In this document: piece after piece, positions 5,728-6,671 of the stretch
How the letters are laid out: each line of letters opens with the position of its first letter
Numbering within the stretch: the first letter of the stretch is position 1
Source: Nitrosomonas eutropha
Lineage (GTDB): Bacteria > Pseudomonadota > Gammaproteobacteria > Burkholderiales > Nitrosomonadaceae
DNA length: 6,671 nt
Reading direction: 5' to 3'
Assembly (NCBI GenBank): GCA_014584635.1
Contig: JACTML010000202.1
Coordinates: 1-6,671, forward strand
Program-made: the position numbers and the translations under genes
The notes under the pieces: generated by a model
What the model was told of the DNA's origin: nothing
Database searches by the model: none
Seen by the model: the letters and a program-made list of their open reading frames with translations, nothing else

Positions 5728-6671
5728 TTAGTTGTTCAGCATATAGGTAACAATTCCTGAATATAATTTAGCTTGACCATTACTCATCAGGCAGTCGAGC
5801 TTTCCATAAGAATGAGCTACTCTGATTTTCTCGCGAAGTTCGTTTTGCCTGGTTGACATCTCGACTAACGCGGTCTGTACCGATGCAACCGATAGATCGT
5901 CGCAAGCGATACCATATTCTTCTGCAAAATCATATCCATCTACACCGCTTTCGCGCAGATAAATTATTGGAATTCCAGAAAGAAGAGCTTCTGCATAAAC
6001 AAGACCAAAACTTTCATTTTTCGATAACAGGACCATTGCAGCATAACTACTCATCTTCTCGATTATTTCATTTCTAGCCATGGGACCAAGCAATGATACG
6101 TTTTTGCTTAAACTATATTTAGAAATTACCGCATCAAGGATCCTTCTCACAGAATCGTTGCATGGACCAATAAGATCCAGAGTAAGGTCCGGTATTATTA
6201 GCCGTGCCGATGCAACTCCTCGCAAAAGTTCGAGAATACCTTTTTGCCGGTAATCATTAAGCCTGCATATACAAACAAAGGAATTTCTTTTCAATTTTCT
6301 TGTATCAGTTGTATTAGGTATGGTTGCGGGTACAGCATTAGCGAAACAAATATCTTTTTCAGAGGATTCATAGCCAGTTTTTTTGTGAATAAAAGATTTT
6401 GCCCACATGGACAACCAAAGGTTGGTGTGGCTTCTAATAAGAATATTTTTGTAAGTATGAGCGGTCCATGGCCAATGGTTTCTTGTATGTGTATCTGAAC
6501 TACCACGGATAGTAATAATGTGTGGAATATTATAATGTTTAGCCAATATATCTCCTATCCTGGCTTCATAAGTAAGTTTGTGAGAGTGTACAAAATTTGG
6601 TTTTACGGAATTAAGCAGATTAGTTTCTATTAGGTTAACCCAATCAAAATGTTGCCAGACACCTGGTAGCA
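5728..6671 (-). CDS. GT4-like (group 1) glycosyltransferase, N-terminus outside window
   Basis: This cytoplasmic retaining GT-B transferase probably adds one sugar from a nucleotide donor to the lipid-linked repeat unit. The frame is open from the window edge, with 313 whole codons visible plus 2 bases, ending at TAA 5730-5728. The first visible part is the end of the N-terminal Rossmann domain: VKPNFVHSH, then HYNIPHIITIRGSSD, the family's usual PDxxHxH and P-xxxTxHG pattern. The C-terminal domain begins near SFVCICRLNDYRQKGI (the 'VGRLxxxKG' segment), followed by LDLIGPC, VSLLGPM, and the donor-site E-x7-E motif ESFGLVYAEAL, with Glu at visible residues 219 and 227. GIPIIYLRESGVDGYDF follows. 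A TTG at 6546 could be mistaken for a start, but GT4 sequence continues upstream of it in frame. The total family length is usually 350-400, so about 50-80 residues are missing. The sugar specificity is unknown. Confidence 0.9.
   Translation of the reverse strand, partial: LPGVWQHFDWVNLIETNLLNSVKPNFVHSHKLTYEARIGDILAKHYNIPHIITIRGSSDTHTRNHWPWTAHTYKNILIRSHTNLWLSMWAKSFIHKKTGYESSEKDICFANAVPATIPNTTDTRKLKRNSFVCICRLNDYRQKGILELLRGVASARLIIPDLTLDLIGPCNDSVRRILDAVISKYSLSKNVSLLGPMARNEIIEKMSSYAAMVLLSKNESFGLVYAEALLSGIPIIYLRESGVDGYDFAEEYGIACDDLSVASVQTALVEMSTRQNELREKIRVAHSYGKLDCLMSNGQAKLYSGIVTYMLNN

Overview
The window looks like part of a Gram-negative chromosome, most likely a betaproteobacterium. A Nitrosomonas-like or related organism is my best guess, based on the feel of the chorismate synthase and the style of the polysaccharide genes rather than on any search. 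Four envelope proteins carry Sec or lipoprotein signals or membrane segments, and one has an outer-membrane lipobox.

Left part (1-2837, plus strand). The window opens inside aroC (chorismate synthase), whose first ~98 codons lie outside. Three separately spaced genes for exported proteins follow, each with its own Shine-Dalgarno sequence: a small secreted protein with a Gly/Tyr-rich tail and no recognised family, a TraT-family outer-membrane lipoprotein, and a short Spy/CpxP-like (LTxxQ) periplasmic protein. Intergenic gaps are 273, 112 and 127 bases. They hold a weak promoter candidate, a minus-strand hairpin followed by a T-run, and a 10-bp stem-loop just ahead of the Spy-like gene.

Junction (2838-3148). 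This gap lies between convergent genes and has no intact gene. On the minus strand it keeps about 36 codons that read like the C-terminal end of a GT4-type glycosyltransferase, closed off upstream by a stop. I interpret this as a gene relic at the end of the polysaccharide cluster.

Right part (3149-6671, minus strand). This is the distal end of an exopolysaccharide or O-antigen type operon. In transcription order it has a GT4-like glycosyltransferase (open at the window edge), a left-handed beta-helix acyltransferase, a Wzy/WaaL-type polytopic membrane protein whose ATG overlaps the acyltransferase stop by 4 bases, and a WecG/TagA/CpsF (GT26) glycosyltransferase. Together they would add sugars to a lipid-linked repeat unit, acylate it, and polymerise or ligate it. 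This block is visibly richer in A+T than the aroC side (hand counts: 34 of 60 G+C at 541-600 against 21 of 60 at 4501-4560), as is common for laterally exchanged surface-polysaccharide loci.

I see no tRNA, rRNA, CRISPR array, insertion sequence or convincing intrinsic terminator for the main genes. I found no clearly new system. The relic and the unrecognised Gly/Tyr-rich protein are the least explained elements.
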